Of a stretch of DNA of 64,000 bases, positions 1 to 12,515 are shown piece by piece (position 1 is the stretch's first letter; the number at the start of each line of letters is the position of its first letter). Source of the stretch: Chrysoperla carnea (Eukaryota; Arthropoda; Insecta; Neuroptera; Chrysopidae); assembly GCF_905475395.1 (NCBI RefSeq), contig NC_058337.1, forward strand, positions 88,034,368 to 88,098,367. The letters are read 5' to 3'. The notes beneath the pieces were generated by a model. It saw nothing but the letters and a program-made list of their open reading frames with translations, was not told the origin of the DNA and did no database searches. The translations under genes were made by a program, and so were the position numbers.

Positions 1-439
1 CGTCTTAATGAATAATTTTTCATTAAAAATGTCAAATTTAATTATTGTTGGGGAATTAAAACTAAACTATCTCGCTTTTAATAAAGAAGCCTGGAAAGTG
101 GGATACTGCGGAACAAAAAAGTATTTTTGGACTTTTAAAAATAAAATAAATTTTCATATTAAAATTCGGGATTCAATATTATAAAAAAGGTAACTTTTTC
201 TTTAATAATTCACATTATCATTCTTTAAAAGAGATGAGACCAAATAGAGTAACATTTGCGTCCGGTCGAAAATTTTAGCACAACGGTTCGAAAGAAAAAA
301 AATATAACTTACTGGCATAATTTTGCGGCTATTGATACACAATGAACTGTTATATAACAAAGTGCTATCGTTTGAACATTTTGAACGTTGTTTACGGACA
401 AATTTTCTTAGAATAAATGATGAACAATAATCTTTTATA

Positions 440-1044
440 CAGGGTTTTTTGCGACTTAACGGAAGTTTTAGTACCAGATCCGAATAAACAAAATGGAAAA
501 AAAAAACTGCTAATTCTTATCATAATGATAATCGATACAAAAAGAACATTTTTTAACTGTAATGCTATATTATTTTCAAAATGTACAAACAAAAATCATC
601 TTTACAATTAAAAAAAAAAAAGGTTTTGTGTATCGATAATGGTAGAACTATGATAGGAACGCGAACGGAATTATGTTGCGCGATCCTGGGCTACTACTAC
701 TTAGAGACTTGGTTAATTACTCAAATAATTGCCATTTTAACCCATCTTTACAGTTTAAAAAAGGTTTTTGTATACCGATAATCATAAAATTATGATAGGA
801 ACGCGAACGGAATTATGTTGCGCGACCCTGGGCTACTACTACTTAGAAGGTTGGTTAATTACTCAAATAATTGCCATTTTGTAAAAAACTGATTTCTATA
901 GTGATGTAGATACACGGTTCTATTGTTTTGAATGAAGCCTGAATGCCTTTTGTATCTACGGGGCTCTGGGCAGCCATATTTTCCCCCATTTTTTTAAATT
1001 CGGATCTGGTGCTAAAACTTCCGACAAGTTACAAAATGAGCCTG
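440..1044. mobile_element. inverted-repeat element (MITE) with internal tandem duplication
   Basis: The left end reads ACAGGG, then a block containing CGGAAGTTTTAGTACCAGAT. The reverse complement of 985-1044 contains CGGAAGTTTTAGCACCAGAT followed by the same CCGAAT. Arms are about 60 bp with gaps. A TA precedes the left end; the right flank is CGTGTA, so the target site is not clean. The interior has no coding frame and contains the 142-bp-period duplication listed separately. Non-autonomous class II element of the TA-inserting type is the likely class. Confidence 0.6.
619..881. repeat. tandem duplication, period 142 bp
   Basis: Two copies (about 619-740 and 761-881) share long identical stretches, including GATAGGAACGCGAACGGAAT and CTGGGCTACTACTACTTAGA, differing at a handful of positions. 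The duplication sits inside the inverted-repeat element at 440-1044. Confidence 0.85.
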
Positions 1045-1962
1045 CGTGTATAAAAGATACATCATTTGTTCTAAGAAATCTCATTTTTCAGAAAAAAAGG
1101 TAGTCGATATTATTTTAGGGAGATCCAGGTATCTCTACTCAAAATTGACATTAAGTATTAATAAGCATTCCGAAGGAGAGATATATTTATTAGGATCAAA
1201 AGTCATATGTTATACTCTATGGACCTCCAGCTTCCTCTGTGTATAAAAATCATAACAAATCTTTGTTCTATTTTGACGTGAAGGACAAAGAATCAAACAA
1301 ACTGACACTGAGAAATATTAGAATAAATAAAAAGATAAATAGAAATATTTGAAATTTTTTTTAAATGTACATAAATATTGATTTTTTTGATACTTACAAA
1401 TATTTCCTCTGCATCCTTTTAACGACATTCATTTCCAGGACTTATAAAACCTCTATCTAAATGACAATCTAGTTTTAATAATAAATCGAGTGATTTTAGC
1501 AGAATAAATAGACAAATTTAGACAAACTACATTTTGAATACACAAAATAGAGACATTACGATCGTAGGTATAACGCAGGGGGCTAAAATGTAGCTCATTT
1601 TCGTAACTGGTAAGATATAGAAGAGAATTTATATTGCTACTTAATTCTTAAGTGAAACTCAACAGTTTGAAACATTTTTCCGCCGAATTTATTAAGTTTT
1701 CTGAAAATTGTTTCTTACAAAATTTGCCTCTGTTATTAGAAAAAAAGCTATGAACATGAGTTATTAGCCCTCAGGGATACATTCGACTCTATAAAATTTC
1801 ACATTCCGTTTCAAAAGTTGTCCCAATTTTAAGTATTCAAAAGGACTGATTATAGTCTATTAATTCCATTTTTTGTGTTTAACTCACCCGAACTATAAAT
1901 ATAGCTCAAGTTATCGAACAAAAAATGTATTTTTAATTATTTTTAAAAATTAATCTTTTCAG

Positions 1963-2316
1963 GTATTTTACCGTACTGCAATGGCAATATTAGTATTGTT
2001 TCATAAATTTTCATCGCCACAAAATTCTGAATGGATCAATGAAATCAATAAATCAGGTGTTGATGTGGCATTAAATAAATTTTGTCGACAATTACCTGTG
2101 TCACCAGCAAAATTATTACGTACAGCATTTGGAATCCGTGCACTAAGTTCCACCTACATTTCTCGGGTATTTATTAAAACAGAAATGGTATTGAAGAGTC
2201 GGAGTGTATTGAGTGGTTCACGACAATTGGTACGATCCAGATCTAGTGATAATCTTCCAACCAGCCAATCGCAGGTCAATATCCAAATGATGTCTCATAC
2301 GCTTACTATCCGTGAG
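1963..2316 (+). CDS. sky: sky/TBC1D24 internal exon: end of TBC domain and linker
   Basis: This 118-codon exon of the insect TBC1D24 orthologue (Skywalker) is preceded by a TTTTCAG acceptor and followed by GAG|GTAATT; both junctions are phase 0. It begins VFYRTAMAILVLFHK, matching the human TBC1D24 segment VLYRVALAILKFFHK, the last helices of the TBC (Rab-GAP) domain. It continues through a conserved block with SPAKLLRTAFGIRALS and a Ser-rich linker to TIRE, equivalent to human SVRE. In the family, the TBC domain acts on synaptic vesicles and regulates Rab35-dependent endosomal sorting, and a TLDc domain follows. The catalytic and phosphoinositide-binding parts of the TBC domain are encoded left of the window, so the gene enters already in progress. 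Family assignment rests on direct similarity and is firm; the symbol follows Drosophila. Confidence 0.93.
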
Positions 2317-4857
2317 GTAATTTTTTATTTCAACATTTTTTTTTATTTCGTTTCCTTTTATTTAAAAATTTAATTCGTTTACAATATTTTTGTAGTTCTC
2401 TATTTTCAATACAAGTCAATTTTTTTTTTGTTTTAATTCTATTTTTCTTTTTATGGGTGTTGGGAAATCTTTTTATTTATTTCTCATAATTTATCAGAGT
2501 AGAAAAATTTGTTATGTTAATTTATGAAAATTAAATTGATTAATTAATTTGTTTTTAAAAAAATTGTACAATATTTGTAGAAAACAAAATTAATGGCGAA
2601 GGACGATGCAACTGTCAAAACATTTATAAATTTGTTCATTTAAACTTGCAAATTTTCCCACTTTAATTTAAACAAATTTTATTAAAATAAATTTTAAAAA
2701 ATCAAGCTAGTTATCCATATCACGAACTCAAGGCTGGAAATATGAAAACCCTTAGCTTTTGTAAACAACAAACGGCTGATTTGGTTAAAAAATTGTGGTA
2801 AGGAAATTTAGAATGATATGCGTTTGGTCGAAATCACTGAGACATGAATATGACATCGTCTACGGATAAACACGAAAGGGTTATGATTCTACGCAATTAA
2901 AGAGAAAAACAAAAGTTCGACTTCTCGAAGTCTAATTACTATTCGAAACTAGTTATAAAAGTTAACATTTACACTTTCATCATCCGCTTATTTAAACCAA
3001 TATCATTTCTTTTCTTCAAGTTTTAAAGTCATTCATTTGAAGCACGAAACCAGCTGCAACTAAACAGCTTTCTCGCTAATAATAACAGATAGGGTAATAA
3101 AAGAATTTGAGTTTTTAAGATCGAGGCTCTCAAAATTAAAAACAATAATAAACATAGTCATATCAAAAATTTTAAGCATTTTTTGATTTATTTCGATACA
3201 CCCTTGTATAAGAAGAGTTCCAAGGCTTCCAATTACTAGTTTTTCCTTTTCTCTCGAGTTTAAACCACAAATTTGAGCTGGAGCCACTTGTAAATTACAT
3301 AAATTTTTTAGAAACATGAAGGTCTGATAAATCTTTCTGTATCTTTATTTGAAAGATCCGTTATGAATATCACGAGCGGAGTAAACATGACTTTATTAGT
3401 CATTATTAATAGTTGCTGAACGTAGTTGCTAAACCTTCTAAATCTGAATCAGATTGATCTAAATACTAAGTCATCTTGATCTAAAAGAGAATTCAGCTTT
3501 CTGGTGCAAGGAAAGTCAATCCAAATCTACGATAATCTCTTTTTGAATGCCTCTCTTTTCGAGCCTATGCTGTGATGTTTCAAATTACAAAGATTGGCTG
3601 CTCCAAGTTTTTATCGTTTGGATTTCGTAGAAGACATTCGGAAGCCGAGAAGAAGGGATATAGCAGGGTGTATATGCGAAGTTCTTGTTCCGCTGTCCTT
3701 TAGCTAATTCTATTTGCTAATTAAAGATCGCGATACGCGTATGAATCACTGTCTCTTGATGGAAGTTCACTTTACTCCGTTTCTTTTAATTATTTGTTGT
3801 GAAAGATCAAATACTAAAGCTATACATATATTTCGTTTATATTTTACTAGAAGTTGTACAAAACTTACACTTTGCACTAAAGGTATTTTCAGCATTGTTT
3901 TTGCAGTTCCTATGCTCAAGCTATAGTATATACGAGAAATTCAATTCAAGAACTTATTAGCGGTCACTATTGAATCCCTAAGTTTCTAAAATTTTGACCG
4001 TTTGAAACATTAGATTTTTATGCCTACGTTCCCATTTTGATTATACTAAAAACATCCCTTTCAATTCTTCTACTTTTTCTTCAATTCTGTCAAGATAATT
4101 TTTGATATCGTAAAATATAGCTGGAAGTACGGTGAGTTTCACATGCTTGGAATCTCGCGATCTAAGCGACCAAAAGTTCTGCAACTTCGGGATCTCACAG
4201 CTTACATTATTCTGAGAGTCTGTGAATCAAAATAGACCAAATCTGTCAACAAGTGCTTGCTGAAATTACCTTAAACAATTTTTATTATCAAAACACAGAA
4301 ATTGATTTATTTTAAATTATGTTTATGAACTCACAAAACATGACCCGGTACTTGTTTTATATAATAGAGAATGTATGTAATGCATTTAATTAGATGTTAG
4401 ATGATGAATGAGACAGACTGGTTTTTAAATACCTGCTGTAGAACACGTACGCCGCTCCATACAAATTTTGTACAATTCATTGTAAATAGAAAAAAAATTT
4501 GATAAATTATTTTGAATTTTTTTTACAAATTACATTTTTATCGATCAATAGATCTGATAAAACTCTACTCTGATTTTTTTTTTAAAACTTTTTAAATGTA
4601 ATATATATTTGTATATAATTTTTGTAAAATTTTTACTAAAGCCTTTCGCTATTATTTATTTTACTTGGTACTGGAATTTCTTATTAATTTTTTTTTTTTT
4701 TTAATTATTCAATTTTGTTTCTAAAAAAAGGTTAACCTTACAACAAAGGAAACCCAACTGTTTCTAACTTAAATTTCTTCTTTATATTTCCCCAATTATA
4801 AAATTAATTATATTCGTCCGTATATTTTACAAAAAGTTTACGGTTATTTTTTTAAAG

Positions 4858-4959
4858 GATACGAAAAGACCAGACCCGAAGTGGATTAAATCACAACTAT
4901 TAAATATCGTTTCTTGGTATCCATTTCAGAAAATGTCCGAAGAGACATGCAAACAAATG
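4858..4959 (+). CDS. weak candidate cassette exon in a sky intron
   Basis: A 102-nt open segment (34 codons) begins after a T-rich TTTTTTTAAAG acceptor and could end at ATG|GTATCG, so both edges would be phase 0 and compatible with the flanking sky exons. The peptide begins DTKRPDPKWIK and is richer in charged residues than surrounding AT-rich frames. I do not recognise it from TBC1D24 proteins, the donor is poor, and open stretches of this size are common here. Chance is the more likely explanation; it is listed so that a transcript alignment can settle it. Confidence 0.15.
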
Positions 4960-6314
4960 GTATCGTATCTTTTTTATGGATCTCGAGTTTGCGCAGCCGA
5001 ATATATTTGCCTGTGTTTTTATTTTTTTCATTTTTTTTTTATTTATTGCTGGTGTTCCCATTAACAAACACAAAAAAACAACCAGATCTCTTATATGTTC
5101 AAAATTTGTGGATTTGTGACTATATATTTTTTGCATTTGTTTTATTTTTATCAATCAGATTCATTTGCTCGAAACGATCATTTATTGTGAATGAATATTA
5201 TACGTACGTACGGCTATCAATTTATGCTTATAACAAACAACTCTTATCCATTAATATATTTTAATTGATATTAATAAAAATTATATATTAATTAATTTTT
5301 ATTTTTATTTATTTGGCTTATATTTTTTCGTTGCAAAAAAATATTTTTTATTTATCATTAACATTGGCTCGAAAAAAAAATGTAAACCTCAAAAAAAAGT
5401 GTAAGAAAGCCCATCTGTTTACAAAGAGGTGGCTAAATATGAAATTAATTACAAGTGCTTTTGGGGAATAATAAAAATAGAACATTGAAGTCGAAAATCG
5501 TTAGTAATGATTTTTTAGATCTTCCAGAAAATAAAAGTTACGCAGAGTATGGTTCTTCAACTCTGCAGAAGACAGGTTTCCTTCAAATTTACCGATTTTG
5601 AAAATTTTAACTCTGACGCTTATGACTACTTATGAGCTTTTTCTTCAAAGAAATTGCAGGTTCGGTAACCTATAAGTAAGTATTCGTGTTGAGATATTAT
5701 GTTGAAAAATACCGTTACCGAACCATGGTCACCGGAAAAATGTTTAATGAAAAATAGCACGTAATTTTATTTATAAAAAAGGGTTTTTCCATCTAATCTA
5801 ATATAACTTTAAACTTAAATTAAACAACTTGTGTATGAGATATTATAAAATTTTAAAGTTGAAAGAGTATTTTATCGTCAACGTGTGGAATATACCAGTC
5901 TAATGACAATCGCAGCTTCGCTACCTGGCACGATATATTTTATATTGGTAAAATTTTCATCCAGCATTACATGTTATATTAATCAAAATACGCAAATTAT
6001 TGATAGATTTTATCACAATTAGTGTTCAGTTTGAGCTCCTTACCTTGTACGACATTCACTCGCATTTTCATTGGCTCATATTCAGTGGCGGAACTAGTCC
6101 TGATGGAGCCCCATAAAAATATTTCTACTAAGAGCCCTTTTCGTCATAGTGTTACAATACTTAGGTCGATAATTAAAATAAGTTCGCGAATACACCCCTT
6201 TTCAAATTGAAAATTGGAAAAATTAAAGCAAATAAAAGAAAGATCATTGTAAATCATCTTTGAAATAAATCAAATGTTATCTTAATCTTATGTATATAAA
6301 CCAATTCTTATAAT

Positions 6315-6420
6315 CGGCTCCAACGATTTTCATTAAAATTTGTATGCAGGGGGTTTTTGTGGCGAAAAATCGACCTAGTTAGGTTTCATATTTAGAAAAC
6401 GTCGTTTTATCCGTGTTTTC
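6315..6420 (+). repeat. dispersed repeat fragment shared with 33765-33890
   Basis: This segment holds CAACGATTTTCATTAAAATT, a GCAGGGGGTTT stretch, AAAATCGACCTAG and AAAACGTCGTTTTATC. A related copy at 33765-33890 has the same ACGATTTTCAT, TTCAGGAGGTTTCG and AAAACGTCGTTTTATC blocks. Similar sequences are widespread in insect genomes, but I cannot assign the element class with confidence. Confidence 0.5.
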
Positions 6421-7738
6421 AGAAAAAACTTAAATGTTGACTTCAAAATATTACTCTTCCTGACATCTATTGGCGACATTCATATTGGCATTTGTGTGAA
6501 GACATTTTAAATGATTCTTATATTAGTGATAAAATTTGTGCCTTTTAACTCCAAAAATACCGAGTAAAGTTCGGTCATCCTGGAAAATTTTCATTTAATT
6601 TTGTTAAAAGCTCAGAATCTCTTTTTCTGAAGGATGTATCATTGCTAACAAAGACTTGCCCCTGCTCATTTCGTCAAAATTTCAAGATATTTTAAATCAA
6701 CTGTTTCATACTCTTAAAAGTAAGAGCAAGCAATGCCATTGATGATATTAAATCGAACCTATGCGATTGATTAAGAAATTAACAAAATTTTTTGAAATAA
6801 AGTTGTTTTTTAATTTAAATTTAAATTTACATTACTTTAAATAGAAAATCCTATTCATCTATTCATCGAAACCAATTTTATTAAATAAAAAAATCATGAT
6901 AGATAATAAAATTTAAATGATTCAACGTTCAATGATTTAATCGGGAAATTATATTTATTTTTCTTTTTATTAAATAAATAAAAAAAACTTCAAGTATTAT
7001 AAAAAATTGCTGTAATTCCTAAATAATAACAATAATATAATAATTAGATTTATATAGAAAAAACCTTCAACAAAACAAAAATAATTTGTTTTAATTAAAT
7101 TCCACAGACTGAATAGTTTTTATCTTTTATTCTAATTCATTTAAAATAAATATGAATAAATGAACTTGTAAAATTTAAACAAAAGAAAATTGATACTTAT
7201 AATTATAATTATCACTATTATTTAAAAGAGTCTGTTAGCTGTCAGGGTTCATTCGCATCCAAAAATATCCGTTCTATAGAAAAGTATCATCAAAAAAGTA
7301 CACAGAGTGTTATTGAGTGATAAATTGGAAATAAAACATGCTTTTTATGAAAAATTGAATATCTTTATTAAAAGCGAAAAAAGATTGTTCTAATAATCTA
7401 TGCCGTTTATACGTCAACCTACAAGATCCTACAGGCTACTATTCGCATTTATTTGTATTTTTATCTGCGACCTTATAACTGAACACGCGATAGTCATGCA
7501 ATTTGAGACAATTTTCTTTGAATTTAAGGAGGAGGTGCATTCATGAGACTTGTTAAAAGAGATATAAATAAAATTATCCTAATATAAAAGTTTAAATTAT
7601 TTTGAATGGTTTAAAAAAGAAAAAAAATGCACGCAAAAGCACGGGATTGTGGAATAAATTGATAATTTATATCGAAATTTCTCAAAAGTAATACTAACTT
7701 TTCTATCTGAAACTTTTACCAGTTAATAATTATAGTAC

Positions 7739-8281
7739 AAGAGACAGTATAAGGTCGATCTTTACCCATCTGATAACCAGATGAAACATATTTTTTATGA
7801 AATTTTTTCGATTTTTGAACACTCCTATCATAGTTCTTCTATCAAAAAGTATTTTTGGCTATTTTTAATTAAATTAATTTTAATCAATTTTTTCCAAGAA
7901 AAATTTTTTTCAGGCAAGTCTATACCATTTTTTTCAAAATTAAATTATCTTTCTTCTGATACTAATGTCGATTGGTTAACGGTGTAGATCTATTCATATA
8001 TGAAAAGGTAAGTCAAGATAGGTAGTTACACCGATTTGTTAAGCATTCGAAATTGATATCAGAAGAAAGATAATTTAATTAAAAAAATAATGGTATAGGC
8101 TTGCCTGAAAAAAAAAGTTCATGGAAAAATTGATTAAAAATAATTTAATTAAAAAAGCAATGAACAAACACATTTCCGATAAAAAAACTATGATAGGGGT
8201 GTTTAAAAATCAATAAAATTTCATAAAAAAATGTCTCATATGATTATCAGATGGATGAAGTTCCACCTTATACCGTCTCTT
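7739..8281. mobile_element. long fold-back (palindromic) element
   Basis: Two arms of about 225 bp (7739-7965 and 8055-8281) are inverted copies separated by about 90 bp. Both begin AAGAGAC.GTATAAGGT and share CCATCTGATAA, CAAGCCTATACCAT-like and AAATTATCTTTCTTCTGAT blocks, with scattered mismatches and small gaps. The open frame at 7781-7987 is only one arm read through and is not a gene. Target-site duplication is not resolved; a TA with one mutated copy is possible. Confidence 0.8.
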
Positions 8282-9762
8282 AAACCATTATTAATAAAAT
8301 TTTCAAAATTTTACACAATTTTTCAATTTTCTGTTCATTTAAAATTTATATACTGGTTTTCCCTATATGAACGCACATAGCAAAACAGGGTGGTAAATGA
8401 ACGTTCTTAACTGAATAGTAAAGTGCATGTGATTTATCCACAGATAATTTAATGAAAAAAATATATATTTTTTCTTGAACCAACAAAATTTTTTATTTGC
8501 TAAGAACTAGTTTCTTTCTACTGTGTAGTTTAGATAGATAAATTCGACATTCAAATAGAACCCTACAAAATCGTAGACCCGTGGTTAACATTGCTCGGTA
8601 ACCATTTTGACGATTTTCAACCACCGTTCATTTTCCATAGATTTTCGTTTTTTATGAAAAAGGTGTTTTATTTCCAATTTAGGAACTCAATAATAGATGG
8701 TTCACCCTATATTTGACTACTAAAAACTTACCTTTATGTTAATACAATAGCTCGGTTTGATCACTGGGGTGGGTCTTATCATCTTTGACCTCCCAGTGGC
8801 AAGAAATGATTAATCAAATACTTTTTATTTATTTATGTGAATTATATTTACTTAACAGAAAAATAAAAGATAATAGAGAAAAAATCTTGTTAGTAGAAGA
8901 AAAACGCCTGCAGTCACAATACTATTTTAGATATTTTACGACAATTATATTATTATAAGTAAAAAAAATTGAAATGGTCGCCCCAACATTAGATATTCCG
9001 AAGTTACATAGAAAATTTCGAATTCATTTATTTTCTGGATTTAATCTCGAACGATAATGCTATTTTGATATTATAAACTCATTTGCAACAAAAATGGATG
9101 ATAGGTGAAAATAAGATTATGAGGTCAATATTTATTTTAAAATCTATGAAATTGATAAAAATTTGAGGCCTTCGACGGGGTGAGGGGGTCGTAAATTTCG
9201 CTTGAGTTAAGTGAGCAAGTGGAAATTAAACGAAGAGGCTTAATTTTCTATAAAATAAACTAGAATTTTGTGTCATTCCAATTCAAATGTTCAAGTTATA
9301 TCAATTTTACTGATGAAAAGCACTTTCTCTAATTCGTTACTACTGGAAATAACAATTTTCAAGTTTTCCTGATGTGGGAAATAATGCCTCAAAAAGTTTT
9401 TTTATTTGTTTTTATTTTTTTGCTTTTTTAAAATATATATAATGGATAAGAGTTAATCATACCATTTTCTCTTCATGTCTCTCACAAAAATACGATAATC
9501 GTTTAACAACAAAAACGCTGCTGTTAATCCACATTTAGGAAAAAAAAACCACATATAATATTAATTAATAACTTTAGCGGGTAATTAATTAACCGGGTAA
9601 ATTAAAATAATAATAATAAATATTTTATACACATTATTTAAAACTGGAATATTGAAATCCAAAATCAAAAAAACTAAATAAATCAGAGGATTTATTTACA
9701 TTTTGTATTACTTATTTTGTTATGCTGCTCTTTCTACTTATACATACGCTCGGGGGGCACAG

Positions 9763-9849
9763 GGCGCTCATTCACCTGGTCCGCGTGCCCTAAGTATGGG
9801 TGTATATCCTATACAGAGAATCAAGTCTAGAATTCTTGATCAACAAGAA
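9763..9849 (+). CDS. sky: sky probable cassette exon in the TBC-TLDc linker
   Basis: This 87-nt (29-codon) exon has a pyrimidine-rich upstream tract, a CACAG acceptor and a strong GAA|GTGAGT donor, with phase 0 at both edges. The peptide runs from GAHSPGPRALSMGVYPI to ILDQQE: Ser/Pro-rich at first, then basic, and more GC-rich than the surrounding intron. Inclusion or skipping leaves the frame from exon 1963-2316 to exon 22347-22505 unchanged. The human TBC1D24 sequence has no counterpart between SVRE and the WSW motif, which suggests a regulated exon adding a linker between TBC and TLDc. The splice sites and codon content are seen directly; alternative use is inference. Confidence 0.72.
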
Positions 9850-10302
9850 GTGAGTAAAAAAAACAGTAATTTTACTACACAATTTGTTTTTTATCATCAC
9901 AAATTTGTTTCTTTCGTTGTAATTTGGTGTGTTTTATTATATTGATGCCAGTAATTATATTTGTGATATCATTTTTTAAATAACACTGTACCATATCACT
10001 TTTTTGCGAACAAAGAATATTTATGCAACAAAATAGGGTTCCGTAGTCATCATTCATATTGAAATATTTAAATTTACAGTCACGAAAAATTTTATTTCTA
10101 GATACCTACATTTTAGATACTTCTTTTCCTGCTGAAATTATGGATGATATCCCACGAAGAAATTAAATATCCGAAAAATTCAATATTGAAAGCTTTGTAA
10201 ACTCATGGTACCATACCCATTAAAACTTCAAGGTAGTAATTTTTGAACTTTAACTAAAAGGCAAAAAGAAAAATCATTTTATGCTCGGTCGAAAATTTAG
10301 AC

Positions 10303-10811
10303 CAGTAATTTCCAAACATTTTATCTCGTAGACCATTTGCCAATTTTTATTTATTTAGATACACCCCCAACCACACAATGCCACATTAAAACAGCGGGGG
10401 GCCCGTAAAAATTGTATCAGTGGACCATTTTCTTTTATTAATCGGGAATCTACCTTCCGCCCTTTTCCCCGTTCATTGGTCGTCCTTTACAAAAAACTTA
10501 CTCCCATCCTCTCGCCTTTTTTTAGCCCACAAGTATATCATCAATATTTTTATCATTTAACCTCCGCTCATCCACCGCCTGCACCTTTTATCAACGTCCT
10601 TATCTAAATATATTTTTGAAGGGTCCGCGCAAAACTCATTTGCGCGGTATCCGCGTAATCTTAAAACTCTATATGCTTGAAGAATGATTTATTGTCCTGC
10701 AATTTATATTTTCGATACTGTAGACCCCTTTCTATTTTCAAAGACCCCCAATTTCTTGCTACCTTTAACCTCCTTTCAACGGATCGATACAGACCACTTT
10801 GGAAATAACTG
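10303..10811. mobile_element. hAT-type MITE with perfect 8-bp target-site duplication
   Basis: The 509-bp element begins CAGTAATTTCCAAACATTTT, followed by ATCTCGTAGACC, and ends GGTCTG-like sequence then GGAAATAACTG (inverse CAGTTATTTCC). These are typical hAT termini of the CAGTG(T)TTCCCAAAC type. It is flanked on both sides by identical ATTTAGAC (10295-10302 and 10812-10819). The interior is GC-richer than surroundings (CGCGCAAAACTCATTTGCGCG palindromic area near 10625-10650) and non-coding. Confidence 0.9.
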
Positions 10812-12515
10812 ATTTAGACGCCACATATGGTCTCGATGTTACGATCGAGAATTTCTGTTCGCAGTGAGACTTCAAGTGCATTGGGAAACTATGCAATTTC
10901 TAACTGCGTCAAATGACTCAAAATATATTCTTTGTCCGTCTAGAGCTTTAGACTGCCTAAACTTCAATAGATGTATCAAAAAGAAAAACTTGGCGGTAAT
11001 TTTAACTATGCTTAGCTCTATATCAAAAAATTCAGTGACTGTTTTCCTTGAATAAAAATAATCTCATATTTACCAAACTTTCGTCCTTCAATGGTTAAAA
11101 AATATTCAATGGTTTAGCTATTATAGTTATACTAATAGGAAATATTCATGAAATTTAAATTTTATTCAAATATTTCTTTTCCGTAACTTTATTGACTGGA
11201 CATTTAAACTAAACGATTATATTAGTAATTAATATCTTTGAATTACTTAAATTTAATTAATAAAAGTACAAATTCAGTGAAATAAATTCAAATTTCTAAA
11301 ACGAAAATTCAAATTAAATTGAAAATGGACGTGACGTCATAGTATGTGTCTTGTCAGATTTCTTGACATACTGTATAGTATTAATTACTTTTATTTTGTA
11401 TGGTATTACATAGAGTTATATTATTCTACGGCTTTTTATTAGAAAAATTAATAATAACGTGTGTAAATTCTGTGTTGTAAATTCATTTTTTAAAGTGTAA
11501 ATTATACATTGAACTGTCACCAATTGGCAGATCACATATTAATACCTCACCAACAGAGAGCGTCAAAAGAACTGCGTTTAAACATCTCAGATAACTGTTT
11601 AAACAATATTTATATTTTTTATTATGTTATAACGGTGTAAACAATGAATTAAAAATATAAAAAAAAATACATGAATATTCCCTATTGATGGTTCATCCAA
11701 AAGATACATAAGGTTATACTTAGACATTATGAATGATGAACTACGAAACCCTTTTATCTCATACATATGCACACACCATTATTTTCGATATAGTTTCTTC
11801 ATCATATCCAAACAAAAATATAAAATATATCAAATCAAACAACACATCACATCATTATTATTATTATTATTATTCATGATATTATAATTTTATTTTAATT
11901 CACCTCATCTTATCTGTGTCTTTCTCATATCCACTACATAATACATAAAACAATACACGTTATCTTCTTTTATTTATTGTTTTACAATATTTATTCATAA
12001 TTTTTTCATTGTTAATGAAATGTGTATTATATCTATCTCTGTCTCTCACTATATTTTTGTCTCATATTGTTGTTGTTTATTGTTGGTTAAACAGTTGTGT
12101 CTATACTTAGTTAGCTTGATAATTTTGCTTTAATATTTTTTTTTATTTAATATTTATTGTTGGTTGGTATTTTTCTTTAATGTTTTTTAATTTTTATATT
12201 TCTTTTATTCTATTTGGTATGTATCCTCTTCAAAGAAATTATACAAATGTTAAGTATCTAGATACAAAAAAATATTCGAATATTACACTTAATTCCTATA
12301 GACAGGTGTTACACATTATTCTGGTTAGGTTGGGATTCTTTCATTTCATAATATAGCACTGTAATCGAGAAAGAGTTAACTTACTTTAATATCTCAGAAA
12401 ACTCTTAAACTTGATTCCCAATAATTTTTTTGGAATTTTATATTCTATAAATAGCTTGAAATCAATTATTTTCTGGGAAAAAAGGTCCAAAATATTTTGG
12501 ATCCTAAATGTCATA

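Larger units (their letters stand above)
1..1962 (+). other. sky intron (left edge of window)
   Basis: Apart from the inverted-repeat element at 440-1044, this intron contains AT-rich sequence in which I see no exon or RNA gene. The branch/acceptor region just before 1963 is normal. Confidence 0.6.
2317..9762 (+). other. sky intron, 7.4 kb
   Basis: It contains the weak exon candidate at 4858-4959, the repeat at 6315-6420, the fold-back at 7739-8281, and an 11-bp inverted repeat GGTTCGGTAAC (5659-5669) with its inverse at 5714-5724. A GTGGCGGAACTAG word at about 6084 resembles a transposon end. Otherwise nothing recognised. Confidence 0.6.

Noticed and set aside
5659..5724. 11-bp inverted repeat GGTTCGGTAAC with a 44-bp loop
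   Set aside because: Perfect but short; no further arm extension or target duplication, so not called an element.
6725..6790. Similarity to 27180-27245 (GATATTAAATC, GATTGA words)
   Set aside because: About 70% match over 60 bp in AT-rich DNA; too weak to define a repeat family.
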